Assembly: GCA_051960215.1 (NCBI GenBank)
Contig: JBQCEN010000320.1
Location: 1 to 9,743, forward strand
DNA length: 9,743 bases
Direction: 5' to 3'
Origin: Pararhizobium_B sp051960215
Lineage (GTDB): Bacteria; Pseudomonadota; Alphaproteobacteria; Rhizobiales; Rhizobiaceae
Of the stretch, positions 1 through 7,300 are shown in pieces. Both the position numbers and the translations under genes were made by a program. The notes beneath the pieces were generated by a model that made no database searches, had not been told where the DNA came from, and was given only the letters and a program-made list of their open reading frames with translations. The first letter of the stretch is position 1, and every line of letters starts with the position of its first letter.

Positions 1-76
1 CTTTGTTCTTGCCTGATCGTCAGTCGTTGCGTCGTCGGGACCGCCACCGGCCGCCCCGTTTCGAATGTGCCGCCCG

Positions 77-3067
77 TCAGCCGCCGAGTGCGTCTTCGAG
101 GAAGGCGGAAAGCTGGGCGAGATGCTTCGACATCAGCCCCGGCGCCGGCGAGGCGGCGGCCGGCCGGCCGGTGTAGCGCACGCGCTGGTGCGGTGCGGCG
201 ATATGGGCGAGCACCCATTCGAGGTAAGGGTCGATGAAGGACCAGGCGCCCATGTTCTTGGGCTCCTCCTGGCACCAGACCATCTCCGCATTGCGGAAGC
301 GCGACAGCTCGTTGATCAGCGCCTTGGCCGGGAACGGGTAGAGCTGTTCCAGGCGCAGCAGGTAGATGTCGTCGATGCCGCGCTTCTCGCGCTCCTCGTA
401 GAGGTCGTAATAGACCTTGCCGGAGCACATGACGACACGGCGGATCTTCGCGTCCTTCTGGAGCTTGATCGCCTCGCCCTTCAGAACCTCCGCATCGTCC
501 CACAGAAGCCGGTGGAAGGAGGTGTCTCCCGACATCTCCGACAGCGTCGAGACGGCCCGCTTGTGTCTGAGCAGCGACTTCGGAGTCATCAGGATCAAGG
601 GCTTGCGGAAGTCACGCTTCATCTGCCGGCGCAGGATGTGGAAGTAGTTTGCCGGCGTCGTGCAGTAGGCGACCTGCATGTTGTCCTCGGCGCAAAGCTG
701 GAGGAAGCGCTCCAGCCGGGCCGAGGAATGCTCCGGCCCCTGGCCCTCGTAGCCATGCGGCAGCAGGCAGACGAGGCCGGACATGCGAAGCCATTTACGC
801 TCGCCGGCGGCGATGAACTGGTCGAAGACCACCTGCGCGCCGTTGGCGAAATCGCCGAACTGGGCCTCCCAGAGCGTCAGCGCGTTCGGCTCGGAGAGCG
901 AATAGCCGTATTCGAAGCCGAGCACGGCCTCTTCCGACAGCATCGAGTTGACGACCTCATAGAGCTGCTGGCCCTTGCCGAGGTTGTTGAGCGGAATGTA
1001 GCGCTCCTCGTTCTCCTGGTCGTAGAGGACGGAGTGGCGCTGCGAGAAGGTGCCGCGCTCGACATCCTGGCCGGAGAGGCGGACGGGATGGCCGTCGAGG
1101 AGCAGCGAGCCGAAGGCGAGCGCTTCGCCCGTCGCCCAGTCGATGCCCTCGCCGGTATCGATCATCTTTGCGCGGTTCTCGAGGAAGCGCTGGATCGTGC
1201 GGTGGGCGTGGAAGCCGGAGGGCACCTCGACGAGCTTGCGGCCGATCTCCTTCAGCGCCTTCGCCGGGACGGCGGTCTTGCCGCGGCGCTGTTCGTCCTG
1301 GTTGTCGGCGACGCGCATGCCCGACCAGACGCCATCCAGCCAGTCGGCCTTGTTCGGCTTGTAGCTCTGGCCGAGGTCGAACTCCTCCTCGAGCCTGGCG
1401 CGCCAGTCGGCCCGCATCTTCTCGACGTCGCCGGCCGCAAGCAGGCCCTCGGAGATGAGCTTCTCCGAATAAACCTGCACCGTCGTCTTGTGGGCGCGGA
1501 TCTGCGTATACATGATCGGCTGCGTGAACGCCGGCTCGTCGCCCTCGTTGTGGCCGAAGCGGCGGTAGCAGAACATGTCGATGACCGCCGGCTTGTGGAA
1601 CTTCATCCGGAATTCGGTCGCGATCTTCGCCACGTAGACGACGGCCTCGGGGTCGTCGCCGTTGACGTGGAAGATCGGCGCCTCGATCATCTTGGCGACG
1701 TCCGACGGATAGGGCGAGGAGCGCGAATAGCGCGGATTTGTTGTAAAGCCGATCTGGTTGTTGATGATGAAGTGCAGCGTGCCGGCGACGCGGTGGCCGC
1801 GCAGGCCGGAGAGGCCGAGGCACTCGGCGACGACGCCCTGGCCGGCGAAGGCCGCATCGCCGTGGATCAGCAGCGGCAGGACGCGGGCCCGTTCCTCGAG
1901 CGGCACGATCTCCTCGCGCGGCTTGCCGGCGAGCAGGTCCTGTTTGGCGCGAGCCTTGCCCATGACGACCGGGTTGACGATCTCCAGGTGAGACGGGTTC
2001 GCCGTCAGCGACAGGTGTACCCTGTTGCCGTCGAATTCGCGGTCGGAGGAGGCGCCGAGGTGGTACTTGACGTCGCCCGACCCCTCGACGTCGTCAGGGG
2101 TGAAGGAGCCGCCCTTGAACTCGTGGAAGATCGCCCGGTGCGGCTTGTGCATGACCTGCGAGAGCACGTTCAGGCGGCCGCGATGGGCCATGCCGAGGAC
2201 GATCTCCTTGAGCCCGATCGAGCCGCCGCGCTTGATGATCTGCTCCAGTGCCGGGATCAGCGATTCGGCGCCGTCGAGGCCGAAGCGCTTGGTGCCCTTG
2301 TACTTGACGTCGATGAACTGCTCGAAGCCCTCCGCCTCGATCAGCTTCTGGAGGATCGCGACCTTGCCGCGCTCGGTGAAGTCGACGCCCTTGTCCGGCC
2401 CCTCGATGCGCTGCTGGATCCAGGACTTCTCTTCCGGATTCGAGATGTGCATGAACTCGACGCCGATCGTCGAGCAGTAGGTCCGCTCGAGGATCTCCAG
2501 CATCTCGGGGATCGTCGCCCATTCGAGGCCAAGCACGTTGTCGAGGAAGATCTTGCGGTCGTAGTCCGCCTTGGTGAAGCCGTAGGTCTCCGGATCGAGC
2601 TCGTTATAGTCCTCCTTGGCCTCGGCGATGCCGAGCGGATCGAGCTTGGCGTGCAGGTGGCCGCGCATCCGGTAGGCGCGGATCATCATGATGGCGCGCA
2701 CGGAATCGCGCGTCTGCTGCATCACGTCGGTGCCGGCTTCGGCGGGCACAGCATGGCCGTTGGCCGCCTTCTCCTTGAGCTTCTTCTCGACGTGCTTCTC
2801 GACCGTGCCCCAGTTGCCATCGAGCGCCGAGATCAGCTCGCCGTTCGCCGGGATCGGCCAGTTCGGCTTCTTCCATGAGGCGCCGCGAGCAGCCTTGCGG
2901 ACGCTTTCGGCGTCGTCCTTGAGCGAGGAGAAGAAGGATTGCCACTCCGCCGGCACGCTTCCCGGGTCGTCCTCGAAGCGGGCATAGAGCTCCTCGATGT
3001 AGCCGGCATTGCTGCCGTAGAGGAACGAGGTCTGCTGGAAGATTTCGTTGGCGTCCTGTCGTGCCAT
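77..3067 (-). CDS. sucA: 2-oxoglutarate dehydrogenase E1 component
   Basis: This is the thiamine-diphosphate-dependent E1 subunit of the 2-oxoglutarate dehydrogenase complex. It decarboxylates 2-oxoglutarate and passes the succinyl group to the lipoyl domain of E2 (SucB), in the cytoplasm, as part of the TCA cycle. The protein has 996 residues, typical of rhizobial SucA. Seen in order: the N-terminal E1o segment starting MARQDANEIF, the MAHRGRLN motif with His295, YHLGASSD with His336, the ThDP/Mg-binding HGDAAFAGQG (Asp404) and INNQIGFT (Asn437), then RFGHNEGDEP, FSQRHSVLYDQ and the C-terminal LPHGYEGQGPEHSSARLERF. I chose the ATG at 3067 because it matches the usual MARQ start; an in-frame TTG three codons upstream at 3076 is less likely. 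sucA is the last gene of the cluster in the window, 167 nt after sucD, and a terminator-like hairpin lies in that gap. No frameshift or missing catalytic motif is seen. Confidence 0.97.
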   Translation of the reverse strand: MARQDANEIFQQTSFLYGSNAGYIEELYARFEDDPGSVPAEWQSFFSSLKDDAESVRKAARGASWKKPNWPIPANGELISALDGNWGTVEKHVEKKLKEKAANGHAVPAEAGTDVMQQTRDSVRAIMMIRAYRMRGHLHAKLDPLGIAEAKEDYNELDPETYGFTKADYDRKIFLDNVLGLEWATIPEMLEILERTYCSTIGVEFMHISNPEEKSWIQQRIEGPDKGVDFTERGKVAILQKLIEAEGFEQFIDVKYKGTKRFGLDGAESLIPALEQIIKRGGSIGLKEIVLGMAHRGRLNVLSQVMHKPHRAIFHEFKGGSFTPDDVEGSGDVKYHLGASSDREFDGNRVHLSLTANPSHLEIVNPVVMGKARAKQDLLAGKPREEIVPLEERARVLPLLIHGDAAFAGQGVVAECLGLSGLRGHRVAGTLHFIINNQIGFTTNPRYSRSSPYPSDVAKMIEAPIFHVNGDDPEAVVYVAKIATEFRMKFHKPAVIDMFCYRRFGHNEGDEPAFTQPIMYTQIRAHKTTVQVYSEKLISEGLLAAGDVEKMRADWRARLEEEFDLGQSYKPNKADWLDGVWSGMRVADNQDEQRRGKTAVPAKALKEIGRKLVEVPSGFHAHRTIQRFLENRAKMIDTGEGIDWATGEALAFGSLLLDGHPVRLSGQDVERGTFSQRHSVLYDQENEERYIPLNNLGKGQQLYEVVNSMLSEEAVLGFEYGYSLSEPNALTLWEAQFGDFANGAQVVFDQFIAAGERKWLRMSGLVCLLPHGYEGQGPEHSSARLERFLQLCAEDNMQVAYCTTPANYFHILRRQMKRDFRKPLILMTPKSLLRHKRAVSTLSEMSGDTSFHRLLWDDAEVLKGEAIKLQKDAKIRRVVMCSGKVYYDLYEEREKRGIDDIYLLRLEQLYPFPAKALINELSRFRNAEMVWCQEEPKNMGAWSFIDPYLEWVLAHIAAPHQRVRYTGRPAAASPAPGLMSKHLAQLSAFLEDALGG

Positions 3068-3204
3068 GGTCTTCAACCTGCGGAGCGTTCGGCCCCGCCT
3101 CCTGGTCCGCCGGATGTTGCCGGTCCGGATCGTGTTTGCCTGTCGTGGCCGCCGCTGCGGCCCTTTGGTGATGCGGCGGACGCCACATCACAATCGCAAA
3201 ATGC

Positions 3205-3226
3205 AAACGGGCGTCGCCGCCCGTTT
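3205..3226 (-). terminator. Terminator-like hairpin between sucD and sucA
   Basis: A perfect 9-bp inverted repeat, AAACGGGCG / CGCCCGTTT, has a 4-base loop and begins 8 nt past the sucD stop codon. On the transcribed strand the stem ends in TTT and is followed by GCATTTTGC, so it has a GC core and a partial U-tract. This fits an intrinsic terminator or attenuator that reduces read-through from sucD into sucA. Because the stem is symmetric, strand is assigned from the gene direction. Whether it really terminates is inference. Confidence 0.6.
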
Positions 3227-3234
3227 CTCTCGCG

Positions 3235-4146
<912 letters not shown>

Positions 4147-4167
4147 GTGCGCGGATGCTCCCGGCAA

Positions 4168-4593
4168 TTACATTTCGAGGAATGGATTGACGACACGCAC
4201 GGTGCCGTAGTTCTGGTCGTGGTTGAGGTCTTCAGTGTATAGAATCGATGCTCCGAGGCGTTCAGCGGCCGCAATGATGGCGCCATCCCAGTACGAAATC
4301 TCGTATCGCGATGCGTGCGCGATCCCTTCGGCGACGAGACGCGCATCCACCGGCTGACAAGGCTTCTTGGCGATGATGCGGACCCACTCGAACGCCTTCG
4401 CTCGATCGAGCGGACGCCGGGCGCCTTTGCTTTTCTGCGCGTTGACAAAGAATTCGGCCAGCACTTGCGCGGACGTGCAGTAATCTTCTTCGAGAACGAT
4501 GCGCCGGGCAGCCGCGAAGCGGCTCTGCGCATGCTCCCTGCCGAGCGCGGCGTAGAGAAGGATGTTGGTATCGAGGAAAACATCAGCGCCCAC
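4168..4593 (-). CDS. vapC: PIN-domain ribonuclease toxin, VapC family
   Basis: This is a probable toxin of a type II toxin-antitoxin module, a Mg-dependent PIN-fold ribonuclease that cleaves RNA when the antitoxin is lost. The predicted protein has 141 residues, usual for VapC. The acidic PIN residues are all present: Asp8 in FLDTNILLYA, Glu47 in VLAEFF, Asp103 in YWDGAIIAAA and Asp122 in LYTEDLNH; the C-terminus VRVVNPFLEM is also typical. The start is uncertain. GTG at 4593 places FLDTN near the N-terminus and overlaps vapB by 11 bp, while TTG at 4599 is better spaced (8 nt) from a GGGGA ribosome-binding sequence. The gene lies between vapB and sucD. GC is lower than in flanking genes: about 50-55% in two hand-counted 60-base lines against 62-75% in one line each of sucC and sucD, which suggests horizontal acquisition. 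The RNA target cannot be read from sequence. Confidence 0.92.
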   Translation of the reverse strand: MGADVFLDTNILLYAALGREHAQSRFAAARRIVLEEDYCTSAQVLAEFFVNAQKSKGARRPLDRAKAFEWVRIIAKKPCQPVDARLVAEGIAHASRYEISYWDGAIIAAAERLGASILYTEDLNHDQNYGTVRVVNPFLEM

Positions 4594-4840
4594 GGTCAAA
4601 GCGGAGTTCCCCGGAATAGGTCTCTTCGCGTGATGGGCGCCAGTCGCCCATGTCGCCTTCGGACTCATCCATCAGGCGCAAGAGTTCTTCCCGTGCCTCG
4701 TCCCGCTGCTTCGAATCATCGACGACCTGACGAAGGTAGTCCCGCACCATCTCGTTGACGCTTGTCCGTCGCATCGCCGCGAGCACGCGCACTCTATTGA
4801 GAAGGTCTTCTTCAATCGCCAACGTGATGTTCTTGGTCAT
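4583..4840 (-). CDS. vapB: Ribbon-helix-helix antitoxin, VapB-like
   Basis: This is the probable antitoxin partner of the adjacent PIN toxin: it would bind and inhibit VapC and repress its own promoter. The protein has 85 residues from the ATG at 4840. The N-terminal half, KNITLAIEEDLLNRVRVLAA followed by RRTSVNEMVRDYLRQVV, has the beta-strand plus two-helix pattern of the CopG/MetJ ribbon-helix-helix fold. The acidic, charged C-terminal half, including GDWRPSREETY, is the likely toxin-binding tail seen in this type of PIN partner. Alternative starts are ATG at 4849 and GTG at 4855; I prefer 4840 because TKNITLAI is the usual N-terminus and GGATGG lies 5 nt upstream. The gene ends inside the vapC start region (11-bp overlap), consistent with translational coupling. 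A 14-bp-arm inverted repeat sits immediately upstream. The exact subfamily name is uncertain; the RHH class is clear. Confidence 0.88.
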   Translation of the reverse strand: MTKNITLAIEEDLLNRVRVLAAMRRTSVNEMVRDYLRQVVDDSKQRDEAREELLRLMDESEGDMGDWRPSREETYSGELRFDRGR

Positions 4841-4850
4841 GGTCGCCATC

Positions 4851-4887
4851 CACACACGGATTATGTGCTACACATAATCCGTGTATG
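4851..4887. promoter_or_regulatory. Inverted repeat, probable VapBC autoregulatory operator
   Basis: ACACGGATTATGTG (4854-4867) and CACATAATCCGTGT (4871-4884) are perfect 14-bp inverted arms around a 3-base centre. With one mismatch, two more pairs extend the repeat to 4851-4887. It ends just upstream of the possible vapB start codons at 4849 and 4840 and lies in the most AT-rich line of the area (24 of 60 bases are G/C at 4861-4920). Type II antitoxins with RHH domains typically bind such repeats in their own promoters, so an operator is the leading reading. In read-through RNA from sucC the same sequence would form a 14-bp stem immediately before vapB. Confidence 0.75.
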
Positions 4888-4899
4888 TGATTTCCGCAA
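4871..4899 (-). promoter_or_regulatory. Possible vapBC promoter
   Basis: On the minus strand TTGCGG (4894-4899) and TATGTG (4871-4876) are separated by exactly 17 nt and could be -35 and -10 elements. The -10 matches the TATAAT consensus at only three positions, so the call is weak. If correct, transcription would start inside the inverted repeat, which is where an RHH repressor would block it. CATAAT (4860-4865) is an alternative -10 without a convincing -35. Confidence 0.3.
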
Positions 4900-4916
4900 G
4901 ACACATTTGACGCAAC

Positions 4917-6113
4917 TTACGCCCCCTTCACCGCCTTGACGATCTTCTGCGCGGCATCGTCGAGGTCGTCGGCGGAGATGACGTTGAGGCCGCTTTCGTT
5001 GATGATCTTCTTGCCGAGCGCGACATTCGTGCCTTCGAGGCGGACGACGAGCGGCACCTTGAGGCCGACTTCCTTTACCGCGGCGATCACGCCTTCGGCG
5101 ATGACGTCGCAGCGCATGATGCCGCCGAAGATGTTGACGAGGATACCCTTCACGTTCGGGTCTGCAGTGATGATCTTGAAGGCGGCCGTCACCTTCTCCT
5201 TGGAGGCGCCGCCGCCGACGTCGAGGAAGTTCGCGGGCTCGGCGCCGTAGAGCTTGATGATGTCCATCGTCGCCATGGCGAGCCCGGCGCCGTTCACCAT
5301 GCAGCCGATATTGCCATCGAGGGCGACGTAGGCGAGGTCGTATTTCGACGCCTCGATCTCCTTCTCGTCCTCCTCGGTCGTATCGCGCAATTCGACGATC
5401 TCGGGATGGCGGAAGAGGGCATTGCCGTCGAAGGAGACCTTGGCGTCGAGGACGCGCAGCCGGCCGTTCGTCATGACGATCAGCGGGTTCACCTCGAGCA
5501 GGCTCATGTCCTTCTCGACGAAGGCCTTGTAGAGCACCGGGAAGAGTGTCGCCGCGTCGGTGCGCGCCGCGCCTTCGAGCTTCAGCGCGTCGGCGAGCTT
5601 CGCGACGTCGGCATCGCTGACGCCCGCCGTCGGATCGATCGCGACGGTGACGATCTTCTCCGGCGTGTCATGCGCCACGGTCTCGATGTCCATGCCGCCT
5701 TCCGTCGAGACGACGAAGGCCGGCCGGCCGACCGAGCGGTCGACGAGGAGCGAGAGATAGAGCTCGCGGTCGATGTCGGCGCCGTCCTCGATATAGAGAC
5801 GGTTCACCTGCTTGCCGGCCGGTCCCGTCTGCTTGGTGACGAGCGTATGGCCGAGCATCTCCCTGGCGTTGGAGACGACCTCGTCCGGCGACTTCGCGAG
5901 GCGCACGCCGCCCTTGGCGTCGGGCCCGAGCTCCTTGAACTTGCCCTTGCCGCGGCCGCCGGCGTGGATCTGGCTCTTCACGACATAGAGCGGGCCGGGC
6001 AGCCTTTTCGCCGCCGCTTCGGCCTCGTCGGCAGAGAAGATCGGAACGCCGTCGGCGACGGGGGCGCCATAGCCCTTGAGCAGCGCCTTGGCCTGGTATT
6101 CGTGGATGTTCAT
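4917..6113 (-). CDS. sucC: Succinate-CoA ligase (succinyl-CoA synthetase) beta subunit
   Basis: The beta subunit of succinyl-CoA synthetase binds the nucleotide and succinate and works with SucD in the TCA cycle. The protein has 398 residues, the expected length. The ATP-grasp domain begins at the N-terminus MNIHEYQAKALLKGYGAPV and includes VVKSQIHAGGRGKGKF; the Mg-site segment LLEVNPLIV has Glu207 and Asn209. The C-terminal CoA-ligase domain shows NGAGLAMATMD, FLDVGGGASKEKV and LVNIFGGIMRCD. The ATG at 6113 has AGGA 9 nt upstream. The gene follows mdh by 45 nt, which suggests one operon. The usual partner sucD is displaced by the vapBC module, whose operator begins about 30 nt after the sucC stop codon. 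Nucleotide specificity (ATP or GTP) cannot be decided by eye. Confidence 0.97.
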   Translation of the reverse strand: MNIHEYQAKALLKGYGAPVADGVPIFSADEAEAAAKRLPGPLYVVKSQIHAGGRGKGKFKELGPDAKGGVRLAKSPDEVVSNAREMLGHTLVTKQTGPAGKQVNRLYIEDGADIDRELYLSLLVDRSVGRPAFVVSTEGGMDIETVAHDTPEKIVTVAIDPTAGVSDADVAKLADALKLEGAARTDAATLFPVLYKAFVEKDMSLLEVNPLIVMTNGRLRVLDAKVSFDGNALFRHPEIVELRDTTEEDEKEIEASKYDLAYVALDGNIGCMVNGAGLAMATMDIIKLYGAEPANFLDVGGGASKEKVTAAFKIITADPNVKGILVNIFGGIMRCDVIAEGVIAAVKEVGLKVPLVVRLEGTNVALGKKIINESGLNVISADDLDDAAQKIVKAVKGA

Positions 6114-6158
6114 CGATGATTGTCCTGTCTTGACGCGCTAGACGCTGAGGCGGCGCGC

Positions 6159-7121
6159 TTACTTCAGGGAGGGCGCGATGTCCTTGCAGGCATCGCAAAG
6201 GCCGACGACCGACTGGACCGAACCGTCGAACGCCTTCTGCTCGGCATTGTTCAATTCGATCTCGATGACGCGCTCGACGCCGCCGGCGCCGATGACGACC
6301 GGCACGCCGACATAGAGGTCTTTGACGCCATACTGGCCCGCGAGATGCGCCGCGCAAGGGACGACGCGCTTCTTGTCCTTGAGATAGGCCTCTGCCATCA
6401 TGATCGCGGAGGCGGCGGGCGCGTAGTAGGCCGAGCCGGTCTTCAGCAGGCCGACGATCTCGGCGCCGCCGCTGCGGGTGCGATCGATGATCTTCTCGAG
6501 CTTCTCCTTCGTCGTCCAGCCCATCTTGACGAGGTCGGGCAGCGGAATGCCGGCAACGGTCGAGTAGCGGGCGAGCGGCACCATGGAATCGCCGTGGCCG
6601 CCGAGCACGAAGGCGGTCACGTCCTCGACGGAGACGACGAACTCTTCGGCAAGGAAATAGCGGATGCGGGCCGAATCGAGGACGCAGGACATGCCGACGA
6701 CCTTGTTCTTCGGCAGGCCGGAGAACTTCTGCAGCGCCCAGACCATCGCGTCGAGCGGGTTGGTGATGCAGATGACGAAGGCGTTCGGCGCATATTTCTT
6801 GATGCCGGCGCCGACCTGCTCCATCACCTTGAGGTTGACGCCGAGGAGGTCGTCGCGGCTCATGCCGGGCTTGCGCGGCACACCGGCCGTCACGATGCAG
6901 ACGTCGGCGCCCTCGATCGCGGAATAATCGTTGGCGCCGGCAAGATGCGCGTCGAAGCCTTCGACCGGCGAGGACTGTGCGAGATCGAGCGCCTTGCCCT
7001 GCGGCGTGCCCTCGGCGATGTCGAACATGACGATGTCGCCGAGCTCCTTCAGGCCTGCGAGGTGAGCGAGCGTTCCCCCGATCAAGCCGGACCCGATGAG
7101 TGCGATCTTGCTGCGCGCCAT
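6159..7121 (-). CDS. mdh: Malate dehydrogenase (LDH-like type)
   Basis: NAD-dependent malate dehydrogenase oxidises malate to oxaloacetate in the TCA cycle. The protein has 320 residues, the standard length of the alphaproteobacterial LDH-like form. The N-terminal Rossmann motif is GSGLIGG (Gly10, Gly12, Gly15). The mobile-loop signature PRKPGMSR at 82-89 supplies Arg83 and Arg89, the arginines that bind dicarboxylates and mark malate rather than lactate specificity. NPLDAMVW and the catalytic His176 in GGHGDSMVP follow. The ATG at 7121 is preceded by GGAAGGA with an 8-nt spacer, a strong ribosome-binding site; the frame stays open for 33 codons upstream, but those residues do not match the family. 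It is probably the first gene of the mdh-suc transcription unit, after a 179-nt gap from zapE that contains AT-rich promoter-like sequence. Confidence 0.97.
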   Translation of the reverse strand: MARSKIALIGSGLIGGTLAHLAGLKELGDIVMFDIAEGTPQGKALDLAQSSPVEGFDAHLAGANDYSAIEGADVCIVTAGVPRKPGMSRDDLLGVNLKVMEQVGAGIKKYAPNAFVICITNPLDAMVWALQKFSGLPKNKVVGMSCVLDSARIRYFLAEEFVVSVEDVTAFVLGGHGDSMVPLARYSTVAGIPLPDLVKMGWTTKEKLEKIIDRTRSGGAEIVGLLKTGSAYYAPAASAIMMAEAYLKDKKRVVPCAAHLAGQYGVKDLYVGVPVVIGAGGVERVIEIELNNAEQKAFDGSVQSVVGLCDACKDIAPSLK

Positions 7122-7204
7122 GAAGAAAATCCTTCCGATGAAGTTTCGACCGGCGTCGCCCTCAGGCGGCACCCCAGAACGGGCCACGGGATAGACCCCT
7201 GGGG

Positions 7205-7280
7205 CCTCGTTGGCAACCAAAACTTTGCCTGAACGAATTCAAACGGTTAAACACATCACCATTTACGTAAACGTAAGAAG
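7205..7280 (-). promoter_or_regulatory. AT-rich region upstream of mdh with a TTACGT/ACGTAA palindrome
   Basis: The zapE-mdh gap (7122-7300) contains an AT-rich patch in otherwise GC-rich DNA and is the natural place for the promoter of the mdh-suc operon. Within it, TTACGT (7263-7268) and ACGTAA (7271-7276) are perfect 6-bp inverted arms around AA. The same bases can also be read as a tandem ACGTAA repeat. From memory this resembles MerR-type operators such as those of LiuR in proteobacteria; that link is tentative. I could not assign -35/-10 boxes with confidence. The promoter-proximal part (7172-7204) also carries CCCCAG/CTGGGG arms 21 nt apart that could fold in the mdh leader RNA. Confidence 0.4.
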
Positions 7281-7281
7281 T

Positions 7282-7298
7282 TGCGGCGACAGGCCGCA
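7282..7298 (-). terminator. Weak terminator-like hairpin after zapE
   Basis: TGCGGC and GCCGCA form a perfect 6-bp stem with a 5-base loop, starting 2 nt after the zapE stop codon. On the transcribed strand it is followed by AACTTCTTACGTTT, which is only moderately T-rich. It may end zapE transcription and separate it from mdh, but the stem is short and the U-tract is poor. Confidence 0.35.
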
Positions 7299-7300
7299 GC

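Noticed and set aside
1..76. Possible start of a downstream gene or a regulatory site after sucA.
   Set aside because: Only 76 bases are present, with no ribosome-binding site, start codon context or clear hairpin; the expected sucB would begin beyond the window.
65..2878. A 937-codon open frame on the plus strand, fully antisense to sucA.
   Set aside because: Its composition (Leu/Val/Asp/Arg-rich with no recognisable motif) is what the complement of a highly biased GC-rich gene gives. sucA on the other strand has complete family motifs.
4164..4920. Near-identical short words flanking the toxin-antitoxin module: GCAATTAC at 4164-4171 and GCAACTTAC at 4912-4920, as a possible target-site duplication.
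   Set aside because: They differ by an inserted base, are very short, and each contains a gene's stop codon. No transposase or terminal inverted repeats accompany them, so chance is as likely as an insertion footprint.
5721..5731. GGCCGG-type short tandem repeats inside sucC, and a similar run near 160 in sucA.
   Set aside because: They encode ordinary residues in conserved positions and reflect high GC, not a repeat element.
7122..7220. N-terminal extension of Mdh by 33 codons (in-frame start at 7220).
   Set aside because: The added residues do not match the family, and the ATG at 7121 has a strong ribosome-binding site and the standard MARSKIALIG start.
6120..7232. Long plus-strand open frame antisense to mdh, and similar ones opposite sucC (5406-6119), sucD (3367-4242) and zapE (7457-8005).
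   Set aside because: All are antisense shadows of well-supported genes; none has motifs or a convincing ribosome-binding site.
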